DNA of 64,000 nt from Geothrix terrae (GTDB taxonomy: Bacteria > Acidobacteriota > Holophagae > Holophagales > Holophagaceae): assembly GCF_022808775.1 (NCBI RefSeq), contig NZ_JAKZLA010000002.1, positions 496,001-560,000 of the forward strand. The letters are read 5' to 3'. Positions 1 to 9,900 of this stretch are shown piece after piece. The notes under the pieces were generated by a model. The model was not told where the DNA came from, made no database searches, and worked only from the letters and a program-made list of their open reading frames with translations. Each line of letters starts with the position of its first letter. The first letter of the stretch is position 1. Position numbers and translations under genes: made by a program.

Positions 1-59
1 CTGGAGAAGGCCTTGAGAACGGCCGTCCCCACACCAGCGCCCAACACCAGGCCCGCCAC
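1..59 (-). CDS. possible N-terminus of a truncated membrane protein
   Basis: Reading the minus strand from a GTG at 59 gives a short hydrophobic start (MAGLVLGAGVGTAVLKAF) that runs off the window edge. A purine-rich GGGAGGCGGG lies upstream as a possible ribosome binding site. It looks like the first membrane segment or signal sequence of a gene transcribed away from the riboswitch. Too little is present to assign a family, and it may not be a gene at all. Confidence 0.25.
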   Translation of the reverse strand, partial: MAGLVLGAGVGTAVLKAFS

Positions 60-177
60 GACGATCGATCCCGCCTCCCGGCCCGGTCCAGCCGCCGCAA
101 AGCGGGAGGAGCCGGTTCCTCTGTGAAGACAACGAAAGGGGTTGCCATCCAGGTTGCCTGGCGTTACTGTTCTTCAC

Positions 178-200
178 CGGCCCTTCGGGGCCGTTCTCTT
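178..200 (+). terminator. GC hairpin ahead of the riboswitch
   Basis: CGGCCC-TTCG-GGGCCG forms a 6 bp stem with a stable TTCG tetraloop, followed by the pyrimidine run TTCTCTT. It could end upstream plus-strand transcription, or be the first hairpin of the methionine operon leader. The U-tract is imperfect, so termination is uncertain. Confidence 0.35.
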
Positions 201-221
201 ACGAGATCCTTGTCAGTTCCA

Positions 222-340
222 TAGCGAGTTATCCAGAAAGGTGGAGGGACGGGCCCTGTGAAACCTTGGCAACCTGCGAAAGCAAGGTGCCAATTCCTGC
301 CGCGATTGAGCGATCAAGCGCGGAGAGATGTCGAGCTGTG
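222..340 (+). promoter_or_regulatory. SAM-I (S-box) riboswitch
   Basis: The leader contains the conserved SAM-I core in order: TTATCCAGAAAGGTGGAGGG (229-248), GGCCCTGTGAAACCTTGGCA (252-271), AACC, AGGTGCCAATTCCTGC (285-300) and the closing GAGAGATG (323-330). These are the P1/P2 kink-turn, P3 and P4 sequences that bind S-adenosylmethionine. It sits directly before metY-metA-lysC and is followed at 363-390 by an intrinsic terminator, so SAM binding should favour termination. The repeated CGAGCTG segments at about 332-350 are candidates for the antiterminator switch. The class is clear; the exact P1 boundaries are approximate. Confidence 0.92.
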
Positions 341-362
341 TCGAGCTGACGCAATCATCGAA

Positions 363-390
363 GGGGGCCCGAGAAATCGGGCCCCCTTTT
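363..390 (+). terminator. riboswitch-controlled intrinsic terminator
   Basis: GGGGGCCCGA and TCGGGCCCCC form a 10 bp GC stem around a short loop (GAAA within GAGAAATC), followed directly by TTTT. Located between the SAM-I aptamer and metY, it is the expected expression platform: transcription stops here when SAM is plentiful. Confidence 0.88.
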
Positions 391-458
391 GCTTTTCCTG
401 GACTTGCTTGGACAGACGGGGCCTCGGCCTTTTCAACTTTGCTTTTTCAGGAGACGCC

Positions 459-1763
459 ATGAGCGCCACCCCCACGCCCCGCTTCGAGACCCTCGCCCTC
501 CACGGGGGCCACAGCCCGGATTCGGACACCAAGAGCCGGGCCGTGCCCATCTACCAGACCACGAGCTACGTGTTCGACAGCACGGAGCACGGCGCGGCCC
601 TCTTCAACCTGGAGGTGCCGGGAAACATCTACACCCGGATCATGAACCCCACCACGGCCGTGCTGGAGCAACGCGTGGCCCAGCTGGAGGGCGGCATCGG
701 CGCCCTGGCCACGGCCTCGGGCCAGGCGGCCATCACGCTCACGCTCACCACCCTGCTCCGCGGCGGCGACCACGTGGTGGCCGGGAACAACCTCTATGGC
801 GGCACCTACAACCTGCTGAGCCACACCCTGCCGCGGGCGGGCATCACCACCACCTTCGTGGATTCCACCAAGCCCGAGGCCTTCCGCGCCGCCCTCCGGC
901 CCGAGACCCGCGCCATCTACATCGAGGCCGTGGGCAACCCCAAGCTGGACGTGCCCGACTTCGAGGCCATCGCCGCCATCGCCCACACAGCGGGCATCCC
1001 CCTCATCGTGGACAACACCCTGCCCAGCCCCTACCTGCTGAACCCCTTCAAGCTGGGCGCGGACATCGTGGTCCACAGCGCCACCAAGTACCTGGGCGGG
1101 CACGGCACTTCGGTGGCGGGCCTCATCGTGGACGGCGGCACCTTCGACTGGAAGAGCGGCAAGTTCCCGGAGTTCACCGAGCCCTTCGCCGCCTACCATG
1201 GCGCCATCCTGGCCGACCTGGCGGGCCCCGCGGCCTTCATCACCAAGGCCCGCATCGAGGGCCTGCGCGACACCGGCGCGGCGCTCAGCCCCTTCAACGC
1301 CTTCCTCATCCTCCAGGGCATCGAGACGCTGCACCTCCGCGTGGAGCGCCACGGCGCGAACGCCCTGGCCCTGGCCCAGTGGCTGGGGACGCATCCCAAG
1401 GTGGCCTGGGTGAACTACCCCGGCCTGCCCACCAGCCCGAACCACGCCGCGGCGGCCCGCTACTTCCGCAAGGGCGCGGGCTTCGGCGGCATTCTCACCT
1501 TCGGCCTCAAGCCCTCAGCATCGGGGGGCGGGCTGAAGGCCGGCGGGGCCGTCATCGACGCGGTCCAGCTCTTCTCGCGCCTGGCCAACCTGGGCGACGC
1601 CAAGAGCCTCATCATCCACCCCGCCACCACCACCCACGCCCAGCTGGCCGCCGAGGAGCGCGCGGCGACGGGCGTCACCGACGACCTGGTCCGCCTCTCC
1701 GTGGGCCTCGAGCACATCGACGACCTCATCGAGGACCTGGACCAGGCCCTGGCGAAAGCCTAG
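459..1763 (+). CDS. metY: O-acetylhomoserine aminocarboxypropyltransferase (sulfhydrylase)
   Basis: A 434-residue PLP enzyme of the Cys/Met metabolism family that makes homocysteine from O-acetylhomoserine and sulfide in the cytoplasm. The N-terminus ([20 protein letters not shown]) and the cofactor motif [13 protein letters not shown], with the Schiff-base lysine at residue 210, are typical of MetY. The length matches the family (about 430), longer than MetB/MetC (about 380-390). The ATG at 459 follows an AGGAG site and lies after the terminator; an upstream in-frame extension would run through the riboswitch and is rejected. First gene of a SAM-controlled operon; metA follows after 14 bp. 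Confidence 0.93.
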   Translation: MSATPTPRFETLALHGGHSPDSDTKSRAVPIYQTTSYVFDSTEHGAALFNLEVPGNIYTRIMNPTTAVLEQRVAQLEGGIGALATASGQAAITLTLTTLLRGGDHVVAGNNLYGGTYNLLSHTLPRAGITTTFVDSTKPEAFRAALRPETRAIYIEAVGNPKLDVPDFEAIAAIAHTAGIPLIVDNTLPSPYLLNPFKLGADIVVHSATKYLGGHGTSVAGLIVDGGTFDWKSGKFPEFTEPFAAYHGAILADLAGPAAFITKARIEGLRDTGAALSPFNAFLILQGIETLHLRVERHGANALALAQWLGTHPKVAWVNYPGLPTSPNHAAAARYFRKGAGFGGILTFGLKPSASGGGLKAGGAVIDAVQLFSRLANLGDAKSLIIHPATTTHAQLAAEERAATGVTDDLVRLSVGLEHIDDLIEDLDQALAKA

Positions 1764-1777
1764 GGGGAGTCCCGCCC

Positions 1778-2713
1778 ATGCCCGTCAAGGTTCCCGACAC
1801 CCTGCCCGCCCGCGGCGTCCTGGAGGCGGAGAATGTGTTCCTGATGGAAGAGCACCGCGCCCTCCAGCAGGACATCCGCCCCCTCCGCATCGCCATCCTC
1901 AACCTGATGCCCACGAAGATCGCCACGGAGACCCAGCTCCTGCGCCTGCTGGGCAACTCCCCCCTGCAGGTGGAGGTGACGCTGCTCCACATGGCCTCCC
2001 ACGAAGCGAAGAACACCCCGGCGGAGCACCTGCTGGAGCACTACGTGTCCTTCGCGGACGTCCGCGGGCAGGCCTTCGACGGCCTCATCGTCACCGGCGC
2101 CCCGGTGGAGACGCTGCCCTTCGAGGCGGTGGACTACTGGCCGGAGCTGGCGGAGCTGCTGGACTGGGCCCGGACGAACGTCTTCTCCAGCTTCTTCATC
2201 TGCTGGGGCGCCCAGGCCGCCCTCCACCACTACTACGGGATCCCCAAGCACCCCCTGGCCGAGAAGCAGTTCGGAGTGTTCCCCCACCGGGTGAACGCGC
2301 GCCGCGAGCACCTGGTGCAGGGCTTCGATGATGTGTTCTTCGCGCCCCACTCGCGCCACACGGAGACCCGCCGGGCGGATGTCCTGGCGGAGCCGCGGCT
2401 CATGCTCCTGGCCGAGTCCGACGAGGCTGGCGTGTACCTGGTGCAGTCCACGGACCGGCGGCAGGTCTTCGTCACGGGGCACTCGGAGTACGATCCTGGC
2501 ACCCTCCAGGGCGAGTACGCCCGGGACCTGGGCAAGGGCCTGCCCATCGGCATCCCCCGGAACTACTTCCCGGACGACGATCCCACCCGGGAGCCCCTGG
2601 TGCGCTGGCGGAGCCACGCCAACCTCCTCTTCTCGAACTGGCTGAACTACGCCGTCTATCAGGAGGTCCCCTTCCAGGCGGACGTCCTGCCGGCGGAAGG
2701 GGGGCGGGCATGA
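1778..2713 (+). CDS. metAA: homoserine O-acetyltransferase, MetA family
   Basis: A 311-residue protein of the MetA glutamine-amidotransferase-like family, which activates homoserine by O-acylation. The catalytic Cys is at 142 (ICWGAQAA), with His235 and Glu237 in [10 protein letters not shown], the same numbering as characterised MetA proteins. Residue 111 is Glu (GAPVET); published work on this family links Glu at 111 to acetyl-CoA use and Gly to succinyl-CoA, so acetyltransferase is inferred. That fits the adjacent MetY, which uses O-acetylhomoserine. The start at 1778 follows a GGGGGAG site. The stop overlaps the lysC start (ATGA), indicating translational coupling. Confidence 0.93.
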   Translation: MPVKVPDTLPARGVLEAENVFLMEEHRALQQDIRPLRIAILNLMPTKIATETQLLRLLGNSPLQVEVTLLHMASHEAKNTPAEHLLEHYVSFADVRGQAFDGLIVTGAPVETLPFEAVDYWPELAELLDWARTNVFSSFFICWGAQAALHHYYGIPKHPLAEKQFGVFPHRVNARREHLVQGFDDVFFAPHSRHTETRRADVLAEPRLMLLAESDEAGVYLVQSTDRRQVFVTGHSEYDPGTLQGEYARDLGKGLPIGIPRNYFPDDDPTREPLVRWRSHANLLFSNWLNYAVYQEVPFQADVLPAEGGRA

Positions 2714-4068
2714 GCCTGAAGGTCCTCAAGTTCGGCGGCAGCTCCGTGGGCAGCGCCGACGCGCTCCGCCGGGCTGCCGCCATCGTGCGCGACGAGCTCC
2801 CCTCGGGCGGCCTGGTGGTGGTCTCGGCCCTGAGGGGCACGACGGACCGCCTCCTGGAGGCCTGCGCCGCGGCGGGCCGGGGCGACCTGCCCTGTGCGCG
2901 GGAACATCTGGTCGCCCTGCGGGACCGGCACCGCCAGGTGGCCTCCGAGCTGGGTCTCTGGACCGAGGTCCGGCCGGCCTGGACACCCCTCTTCGAGCGG
3001 CTGGACCAGCTGCTCACGGGCATGGCCATGCTGAGCGAGGCGACAGCCCGGGGGCGGGACTCGGCCCTGGCCCTGGGTGAGACGCTGTCGGCCCACCTGG
3101 CGGCCCTCTGCTTCGGCGGGACCTTCAAGGAAGTGCGGGACGTGATGCGGACCGATGCCCGCTTCGGAAAGGCCCGGCCCCAGCTCGCGGCCCTGCGCGC
3201 TGCGGCCGCGTCCTGGCGCGAGGGACTGGCAAGCGGCGCCCTCTGGATCACCCAGGGCTTCCTCGGCGCCACCGCCGAGGGGCACACCACCACCCTGGGC
3301 CGCGGCGGTTCGGACACCAGCGCCACCCTGCTGGGCGAGGCCCTGGGCGCGGCGGAGGTGCAGATCTGGACGGATGTGGACGGAGTGCTCACGGCGGATC
3401 CCAGCCTGGTGGCCGAGGCCCAGCCCATCCCCCAGATGAGCCTGGGCGAGGCGGAGGCCCTCAGCGCCTTCGGGGCCAAGGTGCTGCACGCGGACTCCCT
3501 GGCCCCCGGGGGCCGGGCGGGCTTCCGGCTCGTGGTGGCCAACACGCTGCGACCCGCGGCGTCGCGAACGGAGATCCTGCCCGTGCCGCCGGCGCGGACG
3601 CCGGGCGCCGTCACCTCCGTGGCATACAAAGAAGGCCTCAGCCTCTTGCGTTTCCCGGCCTCGGAGGGCCTGGAACCGCCCCTGGAGGCCGCCCGGCGCC
3701 TGGAGGAGGCCGGGGCCCTGCGCTTCGGCCTGGTGTCCAGCCCGGCAGGCACCCTGCTGGCGGTGCGGCCGGACACGCCCGCGGCGACCAGGGTACTGGC
3801 CGACCTGGCCGCCGAGGGCCCGGACCTGGAAGGCGGGTGGGCCGTGGTGGCCCTGGTGGGTGAGGGTCTGCGGACCGACCCGCTGGCCGCCCTGCGCCAC
3901 CTGGCGGCCCTGGGGCAGGAGCCCGTGGGTGGTCTTCTCACCGGCGGCAGCACCGTCTCCATCGCCTTCCTGGTCCCCGAGGCCCGGCTGGGCGACTTGA
4001 TCCCCCGCCTCCACGACCGCTGCGTCCTGGACACCTTCCAGACCCAGTCAGGCCCAGCCATGACCTGA
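2710..4068 (+). CDS. lysC: aspartate kinase
   Basis: A 452-residue aspartokinase catalysing the first step of the aspartate family, supplying homoserine for the upstream methionine genes. The amino-acid kinase domain (about 1-290) shows [10 protein letters not shown] at the N-terminus, [11 protein letters not shown] and [10 protein letters not shown]. The C-terminal part (about 300-452) has the length and character of paired ACT regulatory domains, ending in [11 protein letters not shown]. The length is typical of monofunctional LysC/ThrA-type kinases. It overlaps metA by 4 bp, so it is SAM-riboswitch controlled and probably dedicated to methionine supply. Confidence 0.92.
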   Translation: MSLKVLKFGGSSVGSADALRRAAAIVRDELPSGGLVVVSALRGTTDRLLEACAAAGRGDLPCAREHLVALRDRHRQVASELGLWTEVRPAWTPLFERLDQLLTGMAMLSEATARGRDSALALGETLSAHLAALCFGGTFKEVRDVMRTDARFGKARPQLAALRAAAASWREGLASGALWITQGFLGATAEGHTTTLGRGGSDTSATLLGEALGAAEVQIWTDVDGVLTADPSLVAEAQPIPQMSLGEAEALSAFGAKVLHADSLAPGGRAGFRLVVANTLRPAASRTEILPVPPARTPGAVTSVAYKEGLSLLRFPASEGLEPPLEAARRLEEAGALRFGLVSSPAGTLLAVRPDTPAATRVLADLAAEGPDLEGGWAVVALVGEGLRTDPLAALRHLAALGQEPVGGLLTGGSTVSIAFLVPEARLGDLIPRLHDRCVLDTFQTQSGPAMT

Positions 4069-4084
4069 TTTTTACAATCCCGAA

Positions 4085-4318
4085 TCAGCCTTGGCGCAGC
4101 AGCCAGGCGGTCAGGCGCGTGTGGAAGTCCTCGGGGTGTTCCAGGTCCGTGGGTCGCAGGCGGGCGGGATGGGCCGGATCCGCCAGCAGGAGGGGTGCCG
4201 CGTCCACCAGGTTGGGTAGACGATGACCGTCCGGCAGGGACCACAGGGCCCCCCGCGTCTCGTCCTTCCGCACTTCCGGCGCGTGGCGCCGGTCGCCCTG
4301 TGTCTCGCAGGTCATCAC
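4085..4318 (-). CDS. small hypothetical protein
   Basis: A 77-residue frame convergent with lysC. It has a good Shine-Dalgarno (AGAGGAAAG just before the ATG at 4318) and a TAGAAT box a little upstream on the minus strand. The protein is acidic to neutral with no signal peptide or membrane segment; the C-terminal half (VDAAPLLLADPAHPARL) looks like folded protein rather than noise. I do not recognise a family. The RBS and the otherwise empty 490 bp gap are the main support. Confidence 0.5.
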   Translation of the reverse strand: MMTCETQGDRRHAPEVRKDETRGALWSLPDGHRLPNLVDAAPLLLADPAHPARLRPTDLEHPEDFHTRLTAWLLRQG

Positions 4319-4556
4319 TTTCCTCTGTGAATTCTAAAGATAGGGCTCTCCACCCCCCGCGCCACCACTCCCTGACCGCGCCATGGCTTGCCAGGCCCAG
4401 GCCGGTTCGGAGGTCCAGCACACTGGACCATGACCGAGTCCAGACAGCGGCTCAATTCAACATGGATTTTCCCGTGACGCCCTCTGACCCCACCCCCCCC
4501 TCGGACGTACATTTCCCGTACGCGGACGCATCCCCCGCGGGAACAGGCGGCAGGTC

Positions 4557-5114
4557 ATGAGATCACTCAACGAATCCACCACCAACATCCTGGAATGGCG
4601 GCGGTCGGGAGCCAATCCCAGGAGCTTCGAACTGCACGTGGAGCAGGAGGTCTTCGCCACCATGGCCTTCATGGACGAAGGATGCATCCTGGCCCGCGTC
4701 GAGACAGCCGAGGGGACCTGGACCCTCAAGCACCTGGGCGTGATGAACCCGGTGGTGACCTTGCGGGAGGAGGGCGGAAAGGTGAACCTCGCCACCTTCC
4801 ACCCCCACGCCTTCCGGCACGGGCGCCTGGAATTCGAGGATGGCGCGGCCTTCGACTGGATCTGGCACCACGGCGTCGGCCCGGGCGGGACCTTTGCGGA
4901 TCTCAGCGGCATGCCCCTGGTGCGCCTCCATGCCCGTACGGGCCGGGACGCGACTTCGCTCCCCGGCTACGAGCAGGGCGACGTGGAACTGGACACGACG
5001 CACCCGGCCCGCTTCCGGCACGCGATCCTCGCGGCCATCGGGTGGTATCTGATCGTCTTCGACCACCTGAAGGCACGCGACGCCATGGCAGCCGAGACCG
5101 CGCTCCGGATGTAG
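4557..5114 (+). CDS. hypothetical protein, possible tubby/LURP-one-like beta fold
   Basis: A 185-residue soluble protein without signal peptide. The middle has alternating hydrophobic strands with glycines (ILARVETAEGTWTLKHLG, then a further run ending in VVTLREEGGKVNLATF), which recalls single-domain 12-strand barrels of the LURP-one/scramblase type, and the hydrophobic C-terminal helix (AILAAIGWYLIVFDHLKA) is compatible with that. This is a visual fold guess only. The preceding 240 bp show no other gene. RBS is weak (GGCAGG). Confidence 0.72.
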   Translation: MRSLNESTTNILEWRRSGANPRSFELHVEQEVFATMAFMDEGCILARVETAEGTWTLKHLGVMNPVVTLREEGGKVNLATFHPHAFRHGRLEFEDGAAFDWIWHHGVGPGGTFADLSGMPLVRLHARTGRDATSLPGYEQGDVELDTTHPARFRHAILAAIGWYLIVFDHLKARDAMAAETALRM

Positions 5115-5133
5115 CTTCAGGTTTCAGGCGCTC

Positions 5134-5526
5134 TCAGCCCAGGAACTTCTTCAGCAGATCCATGCCGATGCCGCCCTCGGGCAGGCTGCCCTGGGGACTG
5201 AGCTTGTCCACCACCTGGGGCAGGATGCTGGCCAGGCCCGAGGCGGCTTCACCGTGGGAGAGGCCCAACTGGCCCGCCAGCTGCTGGAGCTGGTCCGAAC
5301 CCAGCGCCGCCTGAACGTGCTCGGCGCTGATGGGCTGGTTCTCGCCGGTGCCGATCCAGGAGGCCACCTGGTCGCCCAGCCCCTTCTCCTGGAACTGGCC
5401 CAGCAGGCCCTGGAGGCCGCCAGGATGGTTCTGGATGAGGCCCATCACCGCGCCCATGAGCGGGTTGCCACCTTCCGCCTGGCCGCCCTGTCCCAGCAGG
5501 CCGCCCACCATGTCCAGCAAACCCAT
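5134..5526 (-). CDS. YidB-family (DUF937-like) protein
   Basis: A 130-residue protein starting MGLLDMVGGLLGQ, with Gly/Gln-rich helices, a central QPISAEHVQAALGSDQLQQL segment and the C-terminal GGIGMDLLKKFLG. These features match the YidB/DUF937 family of small helical proteins of unknown function found in many bacteria. The start at 5526 has a strong GAGGAGG site 6 bp upstream; an in-frame extension to 5619 lacks one and is rejected. Divergent from the GlsB-like gene. Confidence 0.85.
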   Translation of the reverse strand: MGLLDMVGGLLGQGGQAEGGNPLMGAVMGLIQNHPGGLQGLLGQFQEKGLGDQVASWIGTGENQPISAEHVQAALGSDQLQQLAGQLGLSHGEAASGLASILPQVVDKLSPQGSLPEGGIGMDLLKKFLG

Positions 5527-5693
5527 GACATCCTCCTCGGGAAGTGGAGCCCCAGCTTCCTCCCCGGCCCCGCATTCCGCAAGCCCCGCTTCGAAATATC
5601 CGAACACGAGGTTTCCCAAGTCTTACGATTGACCACTTCAGGCCCGGAGCCTAAGGTGACTGCATCATTGCCCAACCCATCGAGGAGGTCAGC

Positions 5694-5948
5694 ATGCTCC
5701 ACCTCATCTGGACCTGCATCATCGGTCTCATCGCCGGCGCCGTGGCGAAGCTCGTCATGCCTGGCAAGGACCCTGGCGGATGGATCATCACCATGGTCCT
5801 CGGCATCGCGGGCTCCTTCCTCGGCACCTGGATCGGGCGGGCCGTGGGCCACTATCAGGAAGGCCAGGGGGCTGGCTTCCTCATGTCCGTGGTGGGCGCC
5901 GTGATTCTCCTGGGCATCTACCACCTGTACAAGCGGTTCACAGCCTGA
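5694..5948 (+). CDS. GlsB/YeaQ/YmgE family stress-response membrane protein
   Basis: An 84-residue protein with three hydrophobic segments (LIWTCIIGLIAGAVAKLVMP, WIITMVLGIAGSFLGTWIG, FLMSVVGAVILLGIYHLY). The PGKDPGGW motif after the first helix is the signature of the transglycosylase-associated GlsB/YeaQ/YmgE family of small inner-membrane proteins linked to envelope stress. GAGGTC serves as RBS. Its stop overlaps the start of the next gene (TGATG), so the two are co-translated. Confidence 0.9.
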   Translation: MLHLIWTCIIGLIAGAVAKLVMPGKDPGGWIITMVLGIAGSFLGTWIGRAVGHYQEGQGAGFLMSVVGAVILLGIYHLYKRFTA

Positions 5949-6886
5949 TGGGCTCAGCACAGACCCTGGCGGCCATCCTCGGCCTGTCCACCGTCTCCGG
6001 CATCAACCTCTACCTCACGGTGCTCCTGGTGGGCGCGGGGCAGCGCTATGGCTGGATCCACGGCCTGCCCGCGGATCTGGCCATCCTGGGCCACCCGGTG
6101 GTGATCGGGGTCGCGGCCCTCCTGTTCCTCCTGGAGTTCCTGGCCGACAAGGTGCCCTTCATCACGCCCATCTGGGACGGGCTCCACACCTTCATCCGGC
6201 CCGTGGGCGGCGCCTTGTTGGCCCTGGGGGCCGCGGGCGAGCTGCATCCCGTGGCCAAGGTGCTGGCCCTGCTCGCGGGCGGCACCATCGCCCTGGGCAC
6301 CCACGGCAGCAAGATGGGGGTGCGGCTCCTGGCCCACACGGCGCCGGAGCCCGCCAGCCACAGCGTCCTCAGCGTGGCCGAGGACCTGGGCGTGGCGGCC
6401 CTGCTGGCCCTGGCCTACAGCCATCCGGCCATCGCCCTGCCCGTGCTCGGCGCGGTGCTGGTGGCCACGGCCCTCCTCCTGCCCCTGCTGCTGCGGGCCC
6501 TGGCGTTCGTGCTCACGGGCTTCCGCGGCGCCCTGCGCTCCCTGGTGGGACGCGGAACCCGCGACGAGATCCCCCTCTGGGCGGAGCTGAAGGCCCTGGA
6601 GCTGGCGCCCGCGCGCCCCACGGAGGTCCTGCCCTGCTTCGCCCGCCGCGTAAAGGGTCTGCCACGCTTCCACGGCGCCTTCCTCGCGCAGGCGGGCGGC
6701 CGCTGGCACCTGGTCTACCGGCGCTGGTTCCGGACCCGCAGCCTCGCCTTCGACGCGGCCCCCGGCCCCGCCCGCACCATCCCCGGCCTCCTGTGGGATA
6801 CGGCCGTGTTCCTCCGGGACGGGAAGACCCAGGTCCTGCTGGTGGGGCGGGACTGGCGCCATGCGCTGCCGGACCCGGAGGCCTGA
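5948..6886 (+). CDS. DUF4126-type membrane protein
   Basis: A 312-residue protein. Residues 1-200 are strongly hydrophobic with about five to six helices, starting with TLAAILGLSTVSGINLYLTV, which is characteristic of DUF4126. A conserved-looking loop follows (FLADKVPFITPIWDGLHTFI). The last 110 residues form a soluble domain with basic and aromatic residues (HLVYRRWFRTRSLAF), which extends beyond the core DUF4126. Function unknown; probably an inner-membrane protein acting with the upstream GlsB-like gene, with which it overlaps by one base. Confidence 0.82.
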   Translation: MGSAQTLAAILGLSTVSGINLYLTVLLVGAGQRYGWIHGLPADLAILGHPVVIGVAALLFLLEFLADKVPFITPIWDGLHTFIRPVGGALLALGAAGELHPVAKVLALLAGGTIALGTHGSKMGVRLLAHTAPEPASHSVLSVAEDLGVAALLALAYSHPAIALPVLGAVLVATALLLPLLLRALAFVLTGFRGALRSLVGRGTRDEIPLWAELKALELAPARPTEVLPCFARRVKGLPRFHGAFLAQAGGRWHLVYRRWFRTRSLAFDAAPGPARTIPGLLWDTAVFLRDGKTQVLLVGRDWRHALPDPEA

Positions 6887-6922
6887 CGCTCCCGGGTCCG
6901 AGGTTCCGCCAGGCAGGAGAGC

Positions 6923-9900
6923 CTACTTCGTCCGCACCGGATAGGGCGGCCGCTGGAGTTTGCGGGGCGGGGTCTTCTTCAGCTCAGCCTTCACCAGCTC
7001 GAGGGCCTTCTCCAACTGGGGATCGCGGCCGGCGATGACGTCCTTGGGCAGCTGCTCGACCTCGATGTCCGGGGCCACGCCCTCGTTCTCCACCACCCAG
7101 CCCTGCTCGGTCCAGATGGCCAGGTTGGGGGCGGTGATGGTGCCGCCGTCCATGAGGGAGGGGAAGCCGAGGATGCCCACGAGGCCTCCCCAGGTGGGCC
7201 GGCCCACCAGAGGGCCCAGGCCGAACTTGCGGAACATCCAGGGGAGCAGGTCGCCGCCGGAGCCGGCGGTTTCGTCCACGAGCATGACCTTGGGCCCCTG
7301 GATCGAGGCGTTGGGCGTCTTCAGATCCTGGCCGTAGCGCGTGGCCCACATGGCGATGAAGGGCCGGCGCAGCAGGTCGATGTAGTAGTCGGCCACCTGG
7401 CCGCCGCCGTTGTAGCGCTCGTCGACGATGATGGCGTCCCGCTGGGCCTGGGGATAGAAGTAGCGCTTGAAGTAGGTGAAGCCCAGGGTGGTGGTGTTGG
7501 GCACGTAGACATAGGCCACGCGGCCGTCCGTGGCTTCGGTCACCTTGCGGAGGTTCGCCTCCACCCAGTCGCGGTTGCGCAGGCCCGCCTCGCTCTCCAC
7601 GGGCACGACGGTCACGGTGCGGGCGCCCTTGCCCGAGGGATCAGGCCCCAGCGTGAGCTCCACCAGCTTCCCGGCGGTGCTTTCGAAGCGGGCGTAGAGG
7701 TTCTCCGGAGCCTTCAGGTCGCGGCCATTCACGGCCAGCAGGTACTCGCCGGGCCTGGCGTTCACGCCGGGCTCGGTGAGGGGGCTGCGAAGCTCGGGGT
7801 TCCAGTTGAGCCCGCCGAAGATCTTGGCGATCCGGTAACGGCCGTTCGCCACTTCCACGTCCGCCCCGAGGAGGCCGCCGGGCAAGGCCTTGCCGGTGTC
7901 GGGCAGGTCGCCGCCGCCGCCGCGGTGGTGGCCCACGGCCAGCTCCGAGCACATCCACTGGATGACGCGGTTGAGGTCCGCCCGGGTGGCGAGGTCGGGC
8001 AGGAAGGCCGAGTACTTCGCCTTCATGGCCTTCCAGTCGGCCCCATGCATGTTCGGCGTGTAGAAGAAGTCCCGGTTGATGCGCCAGACCTCGTCGAGGA
8101 TCTGCGCCCACTCCTGTCGCGGGTCCACCTTCACCTGCAGGCCCTCCAGGGCCACCCGCCCCTTGCCGGGCTCCGGCTTGCCGGCCGTGGGGATGACCGT
8201 CACCGCGTCCCGCAGGCGGTAGAGGAGCTTCCGGCCGTCCGCCGAAAGGTCGTAGCCGTCGGCCTTCTCCACCACCACGGTCTCCTCGCGCTTCTTCAGG
8301 TCGAAGCGGCAGAGGGCCATGGGCTCCTCGCGGTTGAAGCGGTTCGCGCCGCCGGCATGGCGCAGGTAGTAGAGGGTGCCGGCCTCGCCCGCAGCCAGGT
8401 CGGTGAAGAAGGCAGCCTTTGCCGCGGCGATGGGCACGATGCGCTCGGCCAGGCCGTCGAAGTCGATGCGGACCTTCGGCTCGGGCTTCCCGCCGCTCTT
8501 CTCCTCGCCCTTGGGCCCCTTCTCCTCAGCCTTGGCCGGTGCGGGCTCCTCGTCGCTCTCCTTGGCCAGGGGCGAAGGCGTGTCCTTGGCCAGCACCATC
8601 AGGTAGAGGTTCCCGCGCATGGTGGCGTCGTTGTTGGACTGGGCGAACCAGTCCCGCACGGGGCCCGCGTCCGTGCTGGCGGTGAAATAGAGGTACTTCC
8701 CGCTGCGGTCGAAGACGGGATCGCTGGCATCGGCCAGGCCGTCTGTCAGCGGCGTGGACCGGTCCTCCTCTACGGAATACAGGTGGATGCGCAGCATCCC
8801 CGACTCCGTGTTGCGGGTGTAGGCCAGGTACCGGGAATCCGGAGACCAGCTGTGGTTCAGGATGGGACCCGGGGTGTACAGCACCTCGCTGGATACGGCC
8901 TTCACCGCGCCGGTGCCGAGGTCGAGGATGCGCAGGGCCAGGGCGTTGTCCGTGTAGGCGATCTTCTTCCCGTCCGGCGACCACTTCAGGCTGTCGTAGA
9001 AGCCAGCCCCCTTCAGGGCGTAGGTGCGCGGCTCGCCCTTGCCGTCCTGGGGCTCGACCTTCAGCACGTACTCGCCGCCGGCGTCGGACAGGTAGGCGAT
9101 GGACCGGCCGTCCGGGGACCAGGCCGGATGGCGCTCGTGGGCCCCCGGGGTGTTCGTCAGGTTGCGGGGATCGCCCTTCTCCGCGGGGACACTCAGGATC
9201 TCGCCGCGGTATTCCAGGGCCACCCGGCTGCCGGAGGGGGACAGGGCCAGGTCTCCCACCCAGCGGGTTCCGGAGGCCCAGCGACCCCGGGCCTCCGGGA
9301 GGTCCGCGGCCGCGGAGACCTTCAGCCGGGTGCTCTGACCCGTGGCCGGGTCGAAGCGGTGCAGCCATCCTGCCTGCTCGTAGACGATGCGTCCCGCTCC
9401 GTGGCTGGCGGCCTGGATGGGGAAGTCCGCGTGGTGCGTCAGCTGCGTCACCGCCTTCGTGGTCAGGTCGTAGCTGAAGAGGTTGAACTCGCCAGCCCGG
9501 TCGGAGACGAAGTAGACCTTCCCGCCGATCCACATGGGGTCGATGTCGTTGCAGCGGCCCTGAGGCTGGTCTTGGAGCTGGGGAATCTGCACCACCTCGT
9601 GGTCCTTCGTCCGGTAGATCCAGAGCCGCGAGGCCGTGCCGCCGCGGTAGTGCTTCCACTGCCGGAAGGCGTCCGACAGGGGGTTGTAGACGAGGTAGGT
9701 GCCGTCGGGTGAATAGGTGGCCCGGGCGGCGTTGGGGATGGGCAGCCGCGTGGGCATGCCCCCTTCGAGCGGCACGGTGAAGAGCTGGGTGTGGCGGGTG
9801 GTGTGGCTGGCGCGTCCGGAGGTGAACAGCACGGCCCTGCCGTCCGGTGTCCAGTCCTGGACCACATCCGCGCCGGGATGCCAGGTGAGGCGCCGGGGCT

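Noticed and set aside
389-1777. Long plus-strand frame fused in front of metA
   Set aside because: Overlaps metY in another frame with His/Pro/Arg-rich translation; MetA begins at 1778.
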